NCBI RefSeq assembly: GCF_000238255.3
Contig: NZ_CP011040.1
Span: 1,178,001-1,242,000 of the forward strand
Length of the DNA stretch: 64,000 bases
Source: Pseudoalteromonas spongiae UST010723-006
Lineage (GTDB): Bacteria > Pseudomonadota > Gammaproteobacteria > Enterobacterales > Alteromonadaceae
Reading direction: 5' to 3'
The notes under the pieces were generated by a model. The model was not told where the DNA came from and did no database searches. It worked only from the letters and a program-made list of their open reading frames with translations. Numbering within the stretch: the first letter of the stretch is position 1; each line of letters begins with the position of its first letter. Both the position numbers and the translations under genes were made by a program. Of the stretch, positions 35,399-45,540 are shown piece after piece.

Positions 35399-37516
35399 TT
35401 AGGTTTTTAGTTGACCCAATTGTTTGTGTTTCTCTTCAACTAAATGTGTTAGTTGTTGCGCCGCTTGTTCAACGGTATCGGCCAGCTGTGACAGTTCTGC
35501 TGCGGCATCTGAAATACCCGTCATATTGACACTTAAATCTTCGGTTACTGCACTTTGCTCTTCCGCGGCTGTAGCGATTTGCGTTACCTCATTTGAAATA
35601 AGGGCAAGCTCATCAACCATTTCACCCATTTGCGACGCGGCTTTAGCACAGTGCGCCATCGCATCGCTAGCTTGCGATACTGATTTTTCGATAATTGATT
35701 CAGATGTGCCAACCTCACTTTGTAGGTTATCGATCAATTGGCTAATTTCATTGGTTGATTCTTGTGTTTTCGACGCGAGCGAGCGAACCTCATCAGCAAC
35801 AACCGCAAAGCCTCGACCTTGCTCACCTGCACGCGCAGCTTCAATTGCCGCATTTAATGCTAGCAAGTTGGTTTGTTCTGCAATCGAGCGGATCACATCA
35901 AGAATATGCGTAATATCATTGCTGCGCTGAGCAACGGCAACAATTGATTCTTTTGCACTGCTTACATATTCGGTCATGGTTTCAACCGAGTGAGATGCAG
36001 CCACAATGCCCTGTTCGCTCTCTTTTACCTTTAAATTGGTATTGTTTGTGGTCATCGCAGCACTTTCTGATGAGCGGGCGACTTCACTGGCGGTCGCACT
36101 TAATTCATTAATCGCCGTAACAACACTATCAATTTCCATATGTTGCATATTTACTTTGGCTTTTATTTCCTGCGCAGCCTGTGATGTATTTGCCGATTGA
36201 CTAAACGAGTTATCCGCCAACTCTTTTAAGCCATCAACCATAGTACGCAGCTTTTGCGTAAACATATTAAAACCAGCCGCCAGAGAAATTAGTTCTTCGT
36301 GTTGCGTAACCGTTAAGTTCACGGTTAAATCCCCTTCACTGCTGGCTAAGTTTTCAATGCGCTGTTTTATATCGGTAATTGGCTGGATAATAGTGCGTAA
36401 AATGACGATTGAAATCGCAATTGCAATTACCGACACCAAAATACCAATAAACATCATGGTGCGGCCTACTGACGCCGTTGCTTTAGCCTGGCTTTGTGCA
36501 AGTGCTACCGCGTTTGCCAATGCGACATTTTTAGGTAATTCTAAAATTAAGCTCCAAGTAGTATTAGCCGCTTTAATATTGATTGGCATAGAAAAAACCA
36601 AATTCTCACCAATCTCAATGTTATCTTGGCGCTTGCGTATTGCCATAATGTTTGTCGCATCGCCATTGGTCAGTGACTCGCTTAACGGGCGCGCCAGCTT
36701 TTTATAGTGACTTGAACCCACAACTAAACCAATATCACTTAAAATAGTCACTTTGGCTTGCCCATTGTAAAGGCTTCGCGAAATGCTTTCGGTAAGTGAT
36801 TGGAATTTAGGTAAATTAATATCACTGCCTACCAAACCAATAAATTTATTATTGCTGATGATTGGCACTGTCAGTGACGTCATCAGTTCAGATTTGCCGG
36901 GCTCAATCTCATAGAGATATGGTTCCATAATACATGGTTTGCGCGTATCCATGGCACACAAGTACCATTCACTTTCTCGAAAACCGAATTCATTTTTTGC
37001 CTGTAAGTATTTTTCAGCAGCATCTTCAACTTGGTGTTGCAATAAGCTGCCATCGTTTTCACGTGTAATGTAAATTTCTAGCGTACCGGCTCCTGGCACC
37101 GAGTGTGTAAATCCAGTGGTAAATTCACTATCACGTTGATCATAACCATTTGCTTCAAACTGCGCATAAATGGACGAAATATCGGGGTTTTTAGCAAGGG
37201 CACCGCGTGTCATTTGATAAACACTATCACGTGATAACGGAGAATTTTCTGCAGTATTGGCCAAGCCACCCGACAAAGTTAATGGAATTTTGTATTCTGT
37301 ATTGATGTAGCCCGCAATCTCCGTGGCATAAAATTGCGTTTTAGCCATTAATTTATCGTTTATTTCTGCAAGCAATACGTCCTGTACTTTAGCGCTTTGC
37401 GTATCATTATTAGTGTTTAATTGAGACCAACTAATAGCAACCAAAGTAATAACCAGTAAAGCCAAAGTTATTGAGATAAACGCTATTAGTTTTGTTTTAA
37501 TTGAGAGGTGATGCAT
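35399..37516 (-). CDS. Methyl-accepting chemotaxis protein (Cache type)
   Basis: 705 residues. Transmembrane helix near the start, a large periplasmic double Cache sensor (about 35-345), a second transmembrane helix ([21 protein letters not shown]), HAMP, and a long cytoplasmic coiled coil. The signalling tip ([20 protein letters not shown]) is intact. It senses an external ligand, often amino acids for this sensor type, and controls CheA. No other chemotaxis gene is near. Confidence 0.94.
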   Translation of the reverse strand: MHHLSIKTKLIAFISITLALLVITLVAISWSQLNTNNDTQSAKVQDVLLAEINDKLMAKTQFYATEIAGYINTEYKIPLTLSGGLANTAENSPLSRDSVYQMTRGALAKNPDISSIYAQFEANGYDQRDSEFTTGFTHSVPGAGTLEIYITRENDGSLLQHQVEDAAEKYLQAKNEFGFRESEWYLCAMDTRKPCIMEPYLYEIEPGKSELMTSLTVPIISNNKFIGLVGSDINLPKFQSLTESISRSLYNGQAKVTILSDIGLVVGSSHYKKLARPLSESLTNGDATNIMAIRKRQDNIEIGENLVFSMPINIKAANTTWSLILELPKNVALANAVALAQSQAKATASVGRTMMFIGILVSVIAIAISIVILRTIIQPITDIKQRIENLASSEGDLTVNLTVTQHEELISLAAGFNMFTQKLRTMVDGLKELADNSFSQSANTSQAAQEIKAKVNMQHMEIDSVVTAINELSATASEVARSSESAAMTTNNTNLKVKESEQGIVAASHSVETMTEYVSSAKESIVAVAQRSNDITHILDVIRSIAEQTNLLALNAAIEAARAGEQGRGFAVVADEVRSLASKTQESTNEISQLIDNLQSEVGTSESIIEKSVSQASDAMAHCAKAASQMGEMVDELALISNEVTQIATAAEEQSAVTEDLSVNMTGISDAAAELSQLADTVEQAAQQLTHLVEEKHKQLGQLKT

Positions 37517-37723
37517 AGATGTAGCGACTCTTTTGTTTTTATACTCAATTAAATATAGTCAAACATCAGAGAAATAAGAAGTTTTTTGCGCTAAGTGGCG
37601 ACTATTTGAGCAAACGTATCAACGGCAAAGTTACTGCAATTAACTAATGCGATGTTAAATAACAAAAATACGGTTCAGCTAAATGTTTTTGACGTGTTTA
37701 ATAGGCTTTGCTATCTGCTGCTT

Positions 37724-38743
37724 TTAGCTTGTTTTCTGACTAAAGTCGCAACTTTTCACATAAGCAAACCAGGGGGCGTCAAAACGCGATGATTGCACTT
37801 TTGGTGCTTCAACTGCAAGCAAAATCCCCATCGGCTGAGCAAGGTATTTTTCAACAACCACTTGCTCGCGATAGTCCACAATATAAGCAAACTTTTGTAA
37901 CAATTGAGTACGCTCGGCTGCTGACGTTTTTTGCCCTTTTAACTCTAAATAACGAGCATGAACCCAAGCGAGTAACGCATGTGACCGTTCGTTTGGAAAT
38001 GCCTCTGCTTTTCTTGAAATAGGCGCATACAAACGTTGAAAATTAGTAAGCTGCTCTTGAATTACAAACGTCAGTAGCAGATACGTGCCAGTGTTAATAT
38101 TACCCGCACGTTTATTGATTGAGGTATAGTATTCAAGTGCGTCTCTAAAGCGCTGCTCTGCAACACTAATTTTGCCCTGCTCTAACGCTATTAAACCTAA
38201 ATTGTGGCTTGTCATCCCCATCATATTTACATTGCGGCTTGCCTTCGCAAGCTTAAACGAGTATTCAAACAGGGATTTAGCGCGTTCTAAGTTGTTAACC
38301 TCACGAACTACCAACGCCAAACTGTTGTTTAATATTAATTTTAATCGGTCATTTTTAGCATGCTGATACGAACATTCAAAGCTCAACTGAGCATCTTCCA
38401 AATAATTATTTTTTCGCAGCCAAATGCCAAGTGCACTCGTTACTGTGGTGATATTCTCAGTAAAATACGGATGGTTATGATGCTCAAACAAGTCTTCTAC
38501 CGCCAAATAAAGCTCGTCTAATTTATCTAACGGTAATGCAGCTCGCGCTATCAGTATATTTAAGTCAATTTGTTGTTGTGTTGTTTTCCCAGTAGTTTGC
38601 TGTAATTTAGTTAAAATTTCATAACTTTTTGAGGGTTTAACTGTTAAATAATCCTTGGCTTCTTGCAGCTTTTCATCAATGGGATCTGCTCTCAATAACG
38701 TTGAAAATGTAATTATCAGCAAAAAAACAAAGCGCACAGTCAA
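37724..38743 (-). CDS. Secreted TPR-repeat protein
   Basis: 339 residues. Signal peptide (MTVRFVFLLIITFSTLLRA) then helical TPR-like repeats, clearest at YTSHNLGLIALEQGK-type units (about 175-215). It resembles the periplasmic TPR half of TPR-GGDEF or TPR-kinase proteins, but no enzyme domain or transmembrane helix follows. It may be a partner or a shortened relative. The role is unknown. Confidence 0.75.
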   Translation of the reverse strand: MTVRFVFLLIITFSTLLRADPIDEKLQEAKDYLTVKPSKSYEILTKLQQTTGKTTQQQIDLNILIARAALPLDKLDELYLAVEDLFEHHNHPYFTENITTVTSALGIWLRKNNYLEDAQLSFECSYQHAKNDRLKLILNNSLALVVREVNNLERAKSLFEYSFKLAKASRNVNMMGMTSHNLGLIALEQGKISVAEQRFRDALEYYTSINKRAGNINTGTYLLLTFVIQEQLTNFQRLYAPISRKAEAFPNERSHALLAWVHARYLELKGQKTSAAERTQLLQKFAYIVDYREQVVVEKYLAQPMGILLAVEAPKVQSSRFDAPWFAYVKSCDFSQKTS

Positions 38744-38810
38744 ACCCCATTAGGTACTACAAAAATTAAACCCAAGCCTATTTAGGTATAACACATAGCA
38801 TCAATAAACT

Positions 38811-39287
38811 TTATAACTCTGGCAAATTATTTTCATAAGGTTTACCAGTAAACTCTGCCATATTTTTACACACGTTTAACGCTAGACCTCGCTCTTTTGG
38901 ATTTGCAACCGCAACATGAGTACCATCGTTTAAAACCATATAAACACGGTACCTCTGAGTTGCGGCTTGAGCAGTCATTGCTCTAAAGCCCTTTACGTCT
39001 GTGAGATGATAAATACGGTCAAAAACGGTGTATAGGTTACTTGCCTTAAGCTGAATGGTTTGTGAGCTTAAATTCATACGGCAAACATAGCCGCCAAACA
39101 CGCCAAGCCAGCCCAGCCAACAAAAAAAGCCTGATACCCAAATTGGTAATGACCTAACGGAATCAGAACCTAAAACACTTACAATACCAACAAGTAAAAT
39201 CACTAAACTCAGCAATCGTAACAATAACTTAGCAATACCTGTAACGCGATAAACCGCTTCATCATTAGATAATTTGTTAAAGTACAT
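38811..39287 (-). CDS. Unknown small membrane protein, pair member B
   Basis: 158 residues with two hydrophobic helices near the N-terminus (LLRLLSLVILLVGIVSVLG and WVSGFFCWLGWLGVFGGYV), then a beta-rich cytoplasmic-like tail (MNLSSQTIQLKASNLYTVFD). The shape resembles PH-like membrane proteins. Its start overlaps the stop of the upstream gene by one base, and the two share the same layout, so they form an operon and may interact. I do not recognise a family. Confidence 0.75.
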   Translation of the reverse strand: MYFNKLSNDEAVYRVTGIAKLLLRLLSLVILLVGIVSVLGSDSVRSLPIWVSGFFCWLGWLGVFGGYVCRMNLSSQTIQLKASNLYTVFDRIYHLTDVKGFRAMTAQAATQRYRVYMVLNDGTHVAVANPKERGLALNVCKNMAEFTGKPYENNLPEL

Positions 39288-39985
39288 TAAAGCACACCAT
39301 ACTTAACCAATGCGCCGAGCACGGTAAAAAAGAAAAAGGGCAGTGACAACCTAATGATTGATTTACGATCCCATATTTCAATATACACATCGTTTTTATC
39401 ATTAAGAGTTTCAGTTTGGTCGAGTGGCGTAATATCAAAAGCCTGCATATTGTCAAAACTAAGCGGTGTTTTGCTAGGCCAATTTGAGATGTTTTCTGTT
39501 ACAGGCAACTTATAGTGCAAAGAAAAAAACGCCAACAAAGCGTAGGCATCTTGATAGTCATCGAATACGTAGTTTTGCTCTGCCACGGTTATTTGATACG
39601 GGCCTTTCGTTCCAAGGCTGGTTAATTCGCATGTCAGCGCACTAAAAGGTGTTATCGCACTTCGTTTTTGAAAAAAATGCCAAAGTGATGTTGATAAATA
39701 AACTTGTTGGGTGGCGCTATCAAACTCTAGTAATCGCTTTCGGCCGAATAGCAGCAATGAAATGCCACAAAAGAATATGGCCGAAACGATAAAAGCGAGT
39801 CCGCTTGTTTGATGCAATGCAATTGCCATCACCACACTCGCAATACCAGGCACAAGCGCAACCAATGCAAACAATTTGGAGGTCATTTGACGTCTTGATG
39901 GCAACGTAGTATTGCCATGTGCCGTTATTTTTAGCAAGCGTCTGACCAATTTGGGCAGAGTATGATAATCCATTATTTCAACCAT
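39287..39985 (-). CDS. Unknown membrane protein, pair member A
   Basis: 232 residues. Two N-terminal helices (LFALVALVPGIASVVMAIAL and GLAFIVSAIFFCGISLLLFG), a beta-rich middle (LLEFDSATQQVYLSTSLWHF) and a third helix at the C-terminus (LSLPFFFFTVLGALVKYGVL). The middle segments resemble those of its neighbour at 38811, suggesting an old duplication. An alternative ATG lies four codons in. Unknown role. Confidence 0.75.
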   Translation of the reverse strand: MVEIMDYHTLPKLVRRLLKITAHGNTTLPSRRQMTSKLFALVALVPGIASVVMAIALHQTSGLAFIVSAIFFCGISLLLFGRKRLLEFDSATQQVYLSTSLWHFFQKRSAITPFSALTCELTSLGTKGPYQITVAEQNYVFDDYQDAYALLAFFSLHYKLPVTENISNWPSKTPLSFDNMQAFDITPLDQTETLNDKNDVYIEIWDRKSIIRLSLPFFFFTVLGALVKYGVL

Positions 39986-40181
39986 TACAATTGAGACTAT
40001 TGACTCTGAAACTAGTCATGAAGAGAAACAGAGCCAAGCTTAATATCGACAAAGGTTAACACAAACAGTGCATTAACTGGCTAAAAAGTTACTAAGCGCA
40101 ATTAAACGACCCTACAAAAGCGTACGTTAAATAATTAACTAACGCGCTAATAACCAAAAATGGCAGCGTAAAAGTAATTTG

Positions 40182-41030
40182 TTATGCCGAGATCAGGTTA
40201 CTTAACCACTCACAAAACAAGCGAGCGGGAAGCGTCGCCAACGCGCTTTTATTAGGAATGTAATAACAGAGATCAGACGCAACAGGCAAAGTAGTTAGCT
40301 CACACAATTCTCCGCGTGCCACATAACTTTTGGCTAATGTTTGTGAGCAAAACACGTACCCGCCATGAGCAATGGCCTGTTGCAAAGCAAAAAGCTCTTG
40401 ATCGTACTGGGTTAAGGCTAACGCTTGCGTTATGCCATTTTGGTTACACCACTCAGTTAATGGCACAGGCGGCAAATCGGGATTTTTCCATTTACAGGTA
40501 TAAATATGACTTAACGACGCTAAGTTGTTTTGCTCGCCTGCCGATTTTGCGCGATACATATTAAATACATCGCACTGCAAAATATCTTGGCTATTCACCA
40601 TGCGTTTATCGCCTAAACGAATAGCCACAGCATATTGATTATACTCAACGCTCTCTCCCGTTGAAATCGCAACCTCAATATCACCATGCTTTGCGTTAAA
40701 CTCTGCGAGCGACGGTAACAACACCGAGGCAGCAAATGACGATGTCGTGTTCACATTAACCAACTTACCAATATGCGTGATTTCATCTAACGCCTGTGCA
40801 ATTGTTTGAAAACCGGAATTGGTTGCTTGTGCTAAGCGTTTTCCTAATTCGGTCAATTCTATTTTCCGCGTTTTACGCACAAATAATTGGGTATTTAAAC
40901 GCGCTTCTAGCTTACTTACATGATGCGAAATTGCAGTTGGCGTTAATGCAAGCTCACTTGCTGCTAGTTTAAAACTGCCATGACGCGCCGCCGCATCAAA
41001 TGCTTTTAACGCTTGTAACGATACTTGCAA
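40182..41030 (-). CDS. LysR-type transcriptional regulator
   Basis: 282 residues. The N-terminal winged helix (LQALKAFDAAARHGSFKLAASELALTPTAISHHVSKLEARL) is followed by a substrate-binding-like effector domain. The HTH is of the GcvA-like kind. It is divergent from the azoreductase gene with a 119-bp gap, the usual layout for a LysR regulator and its target. Confidence 0.93.
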   Translation of the reverse strand: MQVSLQALKAFDAAARHGSFKLAASELALTPTAISHHVSKLEARLNTQLFVRKTRKIELTELGKRLAQATNSGFQTIAQALDEITHIGKLVNVNTTSSFAASVLLPSLAEFNAKHGDIEVAISTGESVEYNQYAVAIRLGDKRMVNSQDILQCDVFNMYRAKSAGEQNNLASLSHIYTCKWKNPDLPPVPLTEWCNQNGITQALALTQYDQELFALQQAIAHGGYVFCSQTLAKSYVARGELCELTTLPVASDLCYYIPNKSALATLPARLFCEWLSNLISA

Positions 41031-41149
41031 CGCCTAATTCCACCCTTTCTATAAATAAGTTTTACTCACCTATAAATGATATCAAATCGTTTGTCCAAAG
41101 CCACCTAGAAACGCATTATTCAACACACATTTTTAATAAAGGAAACATC

Positions 41150-41845
41150 ATGACCACAATACTACACATAGATTCAAGCGTTAGAGCGATAGATAACGAT
41201 AATCCCGCACACAACTCACTGTCTAAAAACATTGCTAAAACATTTTTAGACAGCTGGCGAGAAAGCAATCAGATAGATGAATATATTTACCGTGATGTAG
41301 GTGTAAATCCACCTCATTTTATTTCCCAAGATTGGATTGGCGCCGTGTTTACGCCAAGTGACAAAAGAAGTGCAGCGCAACACCAACAATTACAACTGTC
41401 AGATACCCTAATTGATGAACTAACGCGCGCCGATATCATTTTAATGTCAACACCTATGTACAATTACGGCATGCCAGCACAGTTAAAAGCATGGTTCGAC
41501 CAAATCATTCGCATCAATAAAACGTTTGATTTTGATTTAGCCCGTGGCGATCAACCTCTAAGACCTTTACTAAGTGGAAAAACCTTAGTACTGATCACCT
41601 CGTGTGGCGAGTTTGGTTTTGGTAAAGGCGAAGTAAACGAAGCGCACTCACATCTCACACCACATATTCAGACCTTATCGAAATATTTAGGGGTACAAGC
41701 AATGTTTGAAATTGCCTCTGAGTATCAAGAATTCAATGATAAAAGACACCAAGATTCTGTTGCTAAAGCGCATCACGATGCAGCCAAATTGGCAAAGACT
41801 CTAAGCACGCAACGACAGGAAATACAGCATGCCAGCGCAGTTTAA
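41150..41845 (+). CDS. azoR: FMN-dependent NADH-azoreductase family protein
   Basis: 231 residues from the ATG at 41150 (AAGGAAAC upstream); the frame is open further left but without a site and without homology. The flavodoxin-like fold is shown by ILHIDSSVRA, PMYNYGMPAQLKAWFDQIIR and ITSCGEFGFGKGE, as in AzoR. It reduces quinones and azo compounds with NADH through bound FMN, a thiol/quinone stress role. Its end overlaps the deaminase start by 17 bases. Confidence 0.92.
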   Translation: MTTILHIDSSVRAIDNDNPAHNSLSKNIAKTFLDSWRESNQIDEYIYRDVGVNPPHFISQDWIGAVFTPSDKRSAAQHQQLQLSDTLIDELTRADIILMSTPMYNYGMPAQLKAWFDQIIRINKTFDFDLARGDQPLRPLLSGKTLVLITSCGEFGFGKGEVNEAHSHLTPHIQTLSKYLGVQAMFEIASEYQEFNDKRHQDSVAKAHHDAAKLAKTLSTQRQEIQHASAV

Positions 41846-42299
41846 TCAAAATCACATAAGTGCCATAATTTCGCTCGCAGAGAAAAACGTGGCACAAGCT
41901 GGATTACCTTTTTCTGCCATGATTCTTGATGACAAAGGTGAAATATTAAGTACCGGTGTGAATCAAGAATCACAATGTCACGACTGCACGGCTCACGCGG
42001 AAATTCAAGCCATTCGAGCCGCAACGAAAAAATGTCGCCGCTTGAGTCTTGAGGGCAGCACATTAATTGCCTCGGGTGAACCATGCGCCCTTTGTTATAT
42101 GGCTATGTATGTGGCGAAAATATCGCATATCGTGATTTTAACCGACCGATATCAAGCAAGCGCCTATGGGTTTAACTATCTCGCGAGTTACGACAACATC
42201 AATGCACAATTACTCGATAATTTTTCCATAACCTACTTGCAAAACAGTGATGCAATAAGTCCATTCGAGCTATATCGAAAGACACTAAATCAAGGTTAA
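41829..42299 (+). CDS. Nucleoside/guanine deaminase family protein
   Basis: 156 residues of the zinc cytidine-deaminase superfamily. HAEIQAI gives the zinc His and catalytic Glu, and PCALCYMAMYVAKI the two zinc cysteines. The C-terminal half resembles guanine deaminase or small nucleoside deaminases rather than TadA. It overlaps the azoreductase, so the two are expressed together under the LysR regulator. The substrate is unknown. Confidence 0.88.
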   Translation: MPAQFNQNHISAIISLAEKNVAQAGLPFSAMILDDKGEILSTGVNQESQCHDCTAHAEIQAIRAATKKCRRLSLEGSTLIASGEPCALCYMAMYVAKISHIVILTDRYQASAYGFNYLASYDNINAQLLDNFSITYLQNSDAISPFELYRKTLNQG

Positions 42300-42324
42300 A
42301 AAAGGCGCATTAAGCGCCTTTTTT
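42298..42324. terminator. Bidirectional terminator between convergent genes
   Basis: Six A, GGCGC, loop ATTAA, GCGCC, six T: a perfectly symmetric intrinsic terminator that starts within the deaminase stop codon and also ends the minus-strand acetyltransferase. Confidence 0.92.
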
Positions 42325-42333
42325 AAGTTATGT

Positions 42334-42885
42334 TTATGAGTACGATTTATCCTTGGCAAGTAAGCCATACATCGCTGAGTCTGAAATTACCCCATTAATT
42401 TCCCAACGCTGTCTTAACAAGCCTTCTTGCACAAAGCCTAAACGCGTTAGCGCTTTTGCTGATGCATTGTTGTCAGGGTCAATTTCAGCTTCAATTCTCC
42501 TTAAATTCAACTTATTGAAAGCATAATCAATCAGCGCATTTGCAGCTTCTGCTACTATGCCTTTTCCCCAAAAGTCACGACTTATACCGAAACCTATTTC
42601 TGCGCGTTTAGATTCGTTGTCGATACTAAATAGCATGATCTTACCAATCAATGTATTGCTGTCTTTCAAAAAAACACCTAACGTTAATGAACTGTTTTCA
42701 CTCATTGCTCGTGTGCTACTGGTTATAAATTCATGTGCCTGAGACACCTCTCGCCAAGCTTCGGTGTTCCAGTATTTCATAACAATCGGGTCGGAAAAAA
42801 TAGTAAATAGTGAGTTGGCATCGTCATCTGACAATGCTTTTAATATTAAGCGTTCGGTTTCAATTTTAATCTTGTTCAATAGCAT
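42334..42885 (-). CDS. RimJ/RimL-type GNAT acetyltransferase
   Basis: 183 residues from the ATG at 42885, which has AAGGA four bases upstream; the frame is open further but then overlaps the next gene. The start IKIETERLILKALSDDDANSLF and the loop ISRDFWGKGIVAEAANALID are typical of the Acetyltransf_3 family, which modifies protein N-termini or small molecules. The substrate is unknown. Confidence 0.88.
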   Translation of the reverse strand: MLLNKIKIETERLILKALSDDDANSLFTIFSDPIVMKYWNTEAWREVSQAHEFITSSTRAMSENSSLTLGVFLKDSNTLIGKIMLFSIDNESKRAEIGFGISRDFWGKGIVAEAANALIDYAFNKLNLRRIEAEIDPDNNASAKALTRLGFVQEGLLRQRWEINGVISDSAMYGLLAKDKSYS

Positions 42886-42932
42886 TACATCCTTTCTAAT
42901 TTCCATAAAGTTAAGGGGAAAACAATCACGTT

Positions 42933-43538
42933 CTAGGCTAAAACCAACGACAACCCAGTTAACCAAATTAATTGTGCACCATAAGATAAACGCTGATGAA
43001 TGCCGGGGTTTGTTTGCTGATTAATTGCACGCGTCATAGTCAGCAAAAATACAACAGCCGCGACCACCATAATCCAAGAAAACACCTTAAAATGCTGCGA
43101 AATGACATCACTGGTTGGGCTAAGTGCCACCAGTATTGGCGCCACAAGTAACGACAACAACATCACAATGCCTGCAACTGTGTGTATTTTGCAGTTAAAC
43201 GAAGGATTTTCAGTAAAAGGGTCAGCATCCATCGGGAAATAACCCGCAACCCAAGTCGCGAGGCCATGTGCAATAACACACCAGCCAGCACCCGTGACTA
43301 GCAAAGATACGTTTGGTAACTGGATTAAATACCAGCCAAAAAAGCAAAAAAGTAAACCCAATGGGTAATTATTGATACGGGGTGACAATTTTTCTGTTGG
43401 ACAACCCGCAGCACCAAGCTCACTGCAGAACTGCTTAGCATGGTTGTAACCCGCATAATATCGCCCAGCAATAAACACACCTAACACAATCCAGACCGTT
43501 GCAATAAGCCCTGAATAAACTGCCACTTTTTCAAACAT
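42933..43538 (-). CDS. DUF998-like membrane protein
   Basis: 201 residues with about six hydrophobic helices and the conserved loop VAGYFPMDADPF followed by a His-rich segment (NCKIHTVAGIVMLL), which fits the DUF998 family of integral membrane proteins. Function unknown. It lies upstream of the acetyltransferase in the same direction, 47 bases apart, probably one transcript. Confidence 0.78.
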   Translation of the reverse strand: MFEKVAVYSGLIATVWIVLGVFIAGRYYAGYNHAKQFCSELGAAGCPTEKLSPRINNYPLGLLFCFFGWYLIQLPNVSLLVTGAGWCVIAHGLATWVAGYFPMDADPFTENPSFNCKIHTVAGIVMLLSLLVAPILVALSPTSDVISQHFKVFSWIMVVAAVVFLLTMTRAINQQTNPGIHQRLSYGAQLIWLTGLSLVLA

Positions 43539-43604
43539 AAACCACCTTCCTGTGTTATTTCAGTTCCATTTATTTACACTTTCTAATGTCGTTTTTAAAA
43601 AGCG

Positions 43605-44235
43605 TTATTTGCTATGCGTATTTTGCCAAACCATTGGCACAAAACGAATTCCATTTACACTCATTTGAGAGCCTGTTGCCACAAAACCTTGAGACTCATA
43701 AAAAGAAACCGCATTTAACGATGCTTTTAAACTTACTTCGTCTGCGTGTGACGTTGCCATTAGCCGTGCAAGTAATGCTTTACCTACGCCCGTTGCCTGA
43801 TACTGATTATCGACAAACAAGTGCGTTATACCAATTCTGTTAAGTATGAGATCAGGGATAGCGCTGGATAAATGAAATGATAACAAGGCGGAATTTTTCT
43901 TATGTAGTTGTTCTACATTGATAAATTCTAACGCAGTTAGCATGATATTTAGTCCGCTAGGATGATCAGCTACTTAAGTGAATTGGTATTATGTAATTGC
44001 CCTCTCGCATTGCAGCAAAACCAATAAGCTTATTGTAAATCGACGCTTTAACGCTTTGATACTCACTGCGATTGAGCACAGTATTAATGTCTGATTGAAT
44101 GCTAGCAACATACGCGTTTTGCCCGTTGGATTCTAAATACGGCAAAATCGATTGTTGTGATACATCAAGCACTAATGTCGCCAGACTACTGGCATCACTC
44201 TGTGTTGCTGTTTCAAATGTTATTTTCTTAAACAC
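43605..44235 (-). pseudogene. GNAT acetyltransferase gene split by a MITE
   Basis: The N-terminal piece (44235 down to 43966, ending REGNYI then foreign sequence) and the C-terminal piece (from about 43828, THLFVDNQYQATGVGKALLARL) together make one GNAT protein of about 155 residues. Removing 163 bases (a 160-bp element plus one copy of TAA) joins GNYI to THLFVD in frame. The C-terminal open frame that begins inside the element, at 43943, is not a real gene start. The acetyl-CoA loop is in the second piece. Confidence 0.85.
43829..43988. mobile_element. 160-bp MITE with terminal inverted repeats
   Basis: The ends are TACCAATTC and GAATTGGTA. The inverted repeat extends to about 27 bases with gaps (TTAAGTA and GATCA also match). 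It is flanked by TTA on both sides, a 3-bp target duplication. No coding capacity. Probably a non-autonomous element moved by a transposase elsewhere. The TNA duplication would suit an IS5-like source, but this is a guess. Confidence 0.8.
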
Positions 44236-44273
44236 GACTCATCCCTTTTGTGTTTAACCGCATAAAACAATAA

Positions 44274-45131
44274 TTACTCAAGTAGCTGCTTAATACTTTT
44301 GACTACAAGGTCGGCATCGGCGATATGAAGGTGATGCTTGTTTGACTTTGAGTACACGATTGCGCTTTGACTTGAAAGCCTCAAAAAGTCGTGTTCAGCG
44401 CCTGCGTAAAGCGTATCCATTTTTAGCGCAATTTCATCTGGTACAAAAGGCGGATCGTAGCGTTCATCCGGTGCCTTAGCGCGTAACACGATAATCGGTT
44501 TATTTGCAAAACCGTCTGACTTAACCAGCGATTGATAGCTTGCGATATGGTCGACATTTTCCGGCACTTTTTTATACATTGGATCACGCACACTTTGCTC
44601 AAATTGATAGTAACGCGCTAAGTTTTCATCGTCTGTTTTAAAATTTTTCGGCCAGCGTGTTGCCATTGTATAAAAGTAACCAAATGGCGGAGGGTCGATA
44701 AATACCGCACCTTCCACTTTGTCTGCATACTGGTTATTAAACGCTGTGATAATGTAAGAGGCGTAGGAGCCACCAGCAAAATAGTATGGTGGTTTAACAT
44801 TGGCATTGTGCAGCAGCGCGTTAAGGTGTGTCGCCATATCATCAACAGTAAACGGTACTGGGCCTTTTTCACTTTTACCTAACCCTGCACGGTCGTACAA
44901 ACAAATACTAAAATCACTGTGTAAGCGTTTTACATTGTCGAGCCAAACACCATCAGAGCCTGAACGACCAAAACCTTGTTCAATGATGAGTGTCGGTTTA
45001 TCGTTTTCATAACAGGTCAAATACAGCTTAAATCCACCAACATCAAATAATCCTGATTTTGTTGGTTTCAGCTCTTGCGCAATTGTCGTAACACTCATCG
45101 CAAGTGCCCATAACCCAGCAAAAATTTTCAT
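44274..45131 (-). CDS. Secreted alpha/beta hydrolase
   Basis: 285 residues. Signal peptide (MKIFAGLWALAMSVTTIAQ), then an alpha/beta-hydrolase fold: LIIEQGFGRSGSDGVW (oxyanion region), CLYDRAGLGKSE, and the nucleophile elbow YYFAGGSYASYII, where the usual GxSxG reads GGSYA. The catalytic His is probably in GAEHDFLRLS. It should hydrolyse an ester or similar bond in the periplasm; the substrate is unknown. Confidence 0.82.
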   Translation of the reverse strand: MKIFAGLWALAMSVTTIAQELKPTKSGLFDVGGFKLYLTCYENDKPTLIIEQGFGRSGSDGVWLDNVKRLHSDFSICLYDRAGLGKSEKGPVPFTVDDMATHLNALLHNANVKPPYYFAGGSYASYIITAFNNQYADKVEGAVFIDPPPFGYFYTMATRWPKNFKTDDENLARYYQFEQSVRDPMYKKVPENVDHIASYQSLVKSDGFANKPIIVLRAKAPDERYDPPFVPDEIALKMDTLYAGAEHDFLRLSSQSAIVYSKSNKHHLHIADADLVVKSIKQLLE

Positions 45132-45186
45132 GTAAGTTCCCTAAATAACATGTTTTAGTATATTTTTTATTAGGCTCACGTGAGCA

Positions 45187-45540
45187 CTACTTATTTCTTA
45201 TCCAACCAATACTTAATATGTAACGATTACCTTTAATTACTTTAGAAACTCGATGTTCACATGCATCAGGGCGGAAAAATTTAATACGCTCACTGTCGTA
45301 AATCGGTGATGCACATATAAACTCACCACCTTGTTGTGCTTTTTTAAGCACGATATTCAATCGATAATGTTTACCCGACGCAACTTTGTCGGTATGCGCG
45401 GGTATTTCACTGCCGGTTGGGAATTTCAGTAGATAAACATCAAATTTAATTGGCCACACGGCCCCACATAACAGCATTTTATCGTAGCCACTATTTTGAC
45501 GCCCACGTTGCCAACGAAAAAGCCGTGTTGTAAACGGCAT
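45187..45540 (-). CDS. 2-oxoglutarate/Fe(II) oxygenase-like protein
   Basis: 117 residues. IPAHTDK supplies His49 and Asp51, ACEHRVSK His96, and GNRYILSIGW Arg106, the HxD...H...R pattern that binds iron and 2-oxoglutarate. It is shorter than most family members and could be a minimal double-stranded beta helix. It starts one base past the upstream acetyltransferase stop, so the two are translated together. The substrate is unknown. Confidence 0.75.
   Translation of the reverse strand: MPFTTRLFRWQRGRQNSGYDKMLLCGAVWPIKFDVYLLKFPTGSEIPAHTDKVASGKHYRLNIVLKKAQQGGEFICASPIYDSERIKFFRPDACEHRVSKVIKGNRYILSIGWIRNK

Noticed and set aside
43605..43943. Separate 112-residue acetyltransferase gene
   Set aside because: Its first 38 codons are the MITE; only the rest is GNAT, and the N-terminal half lies on the other side of the element.
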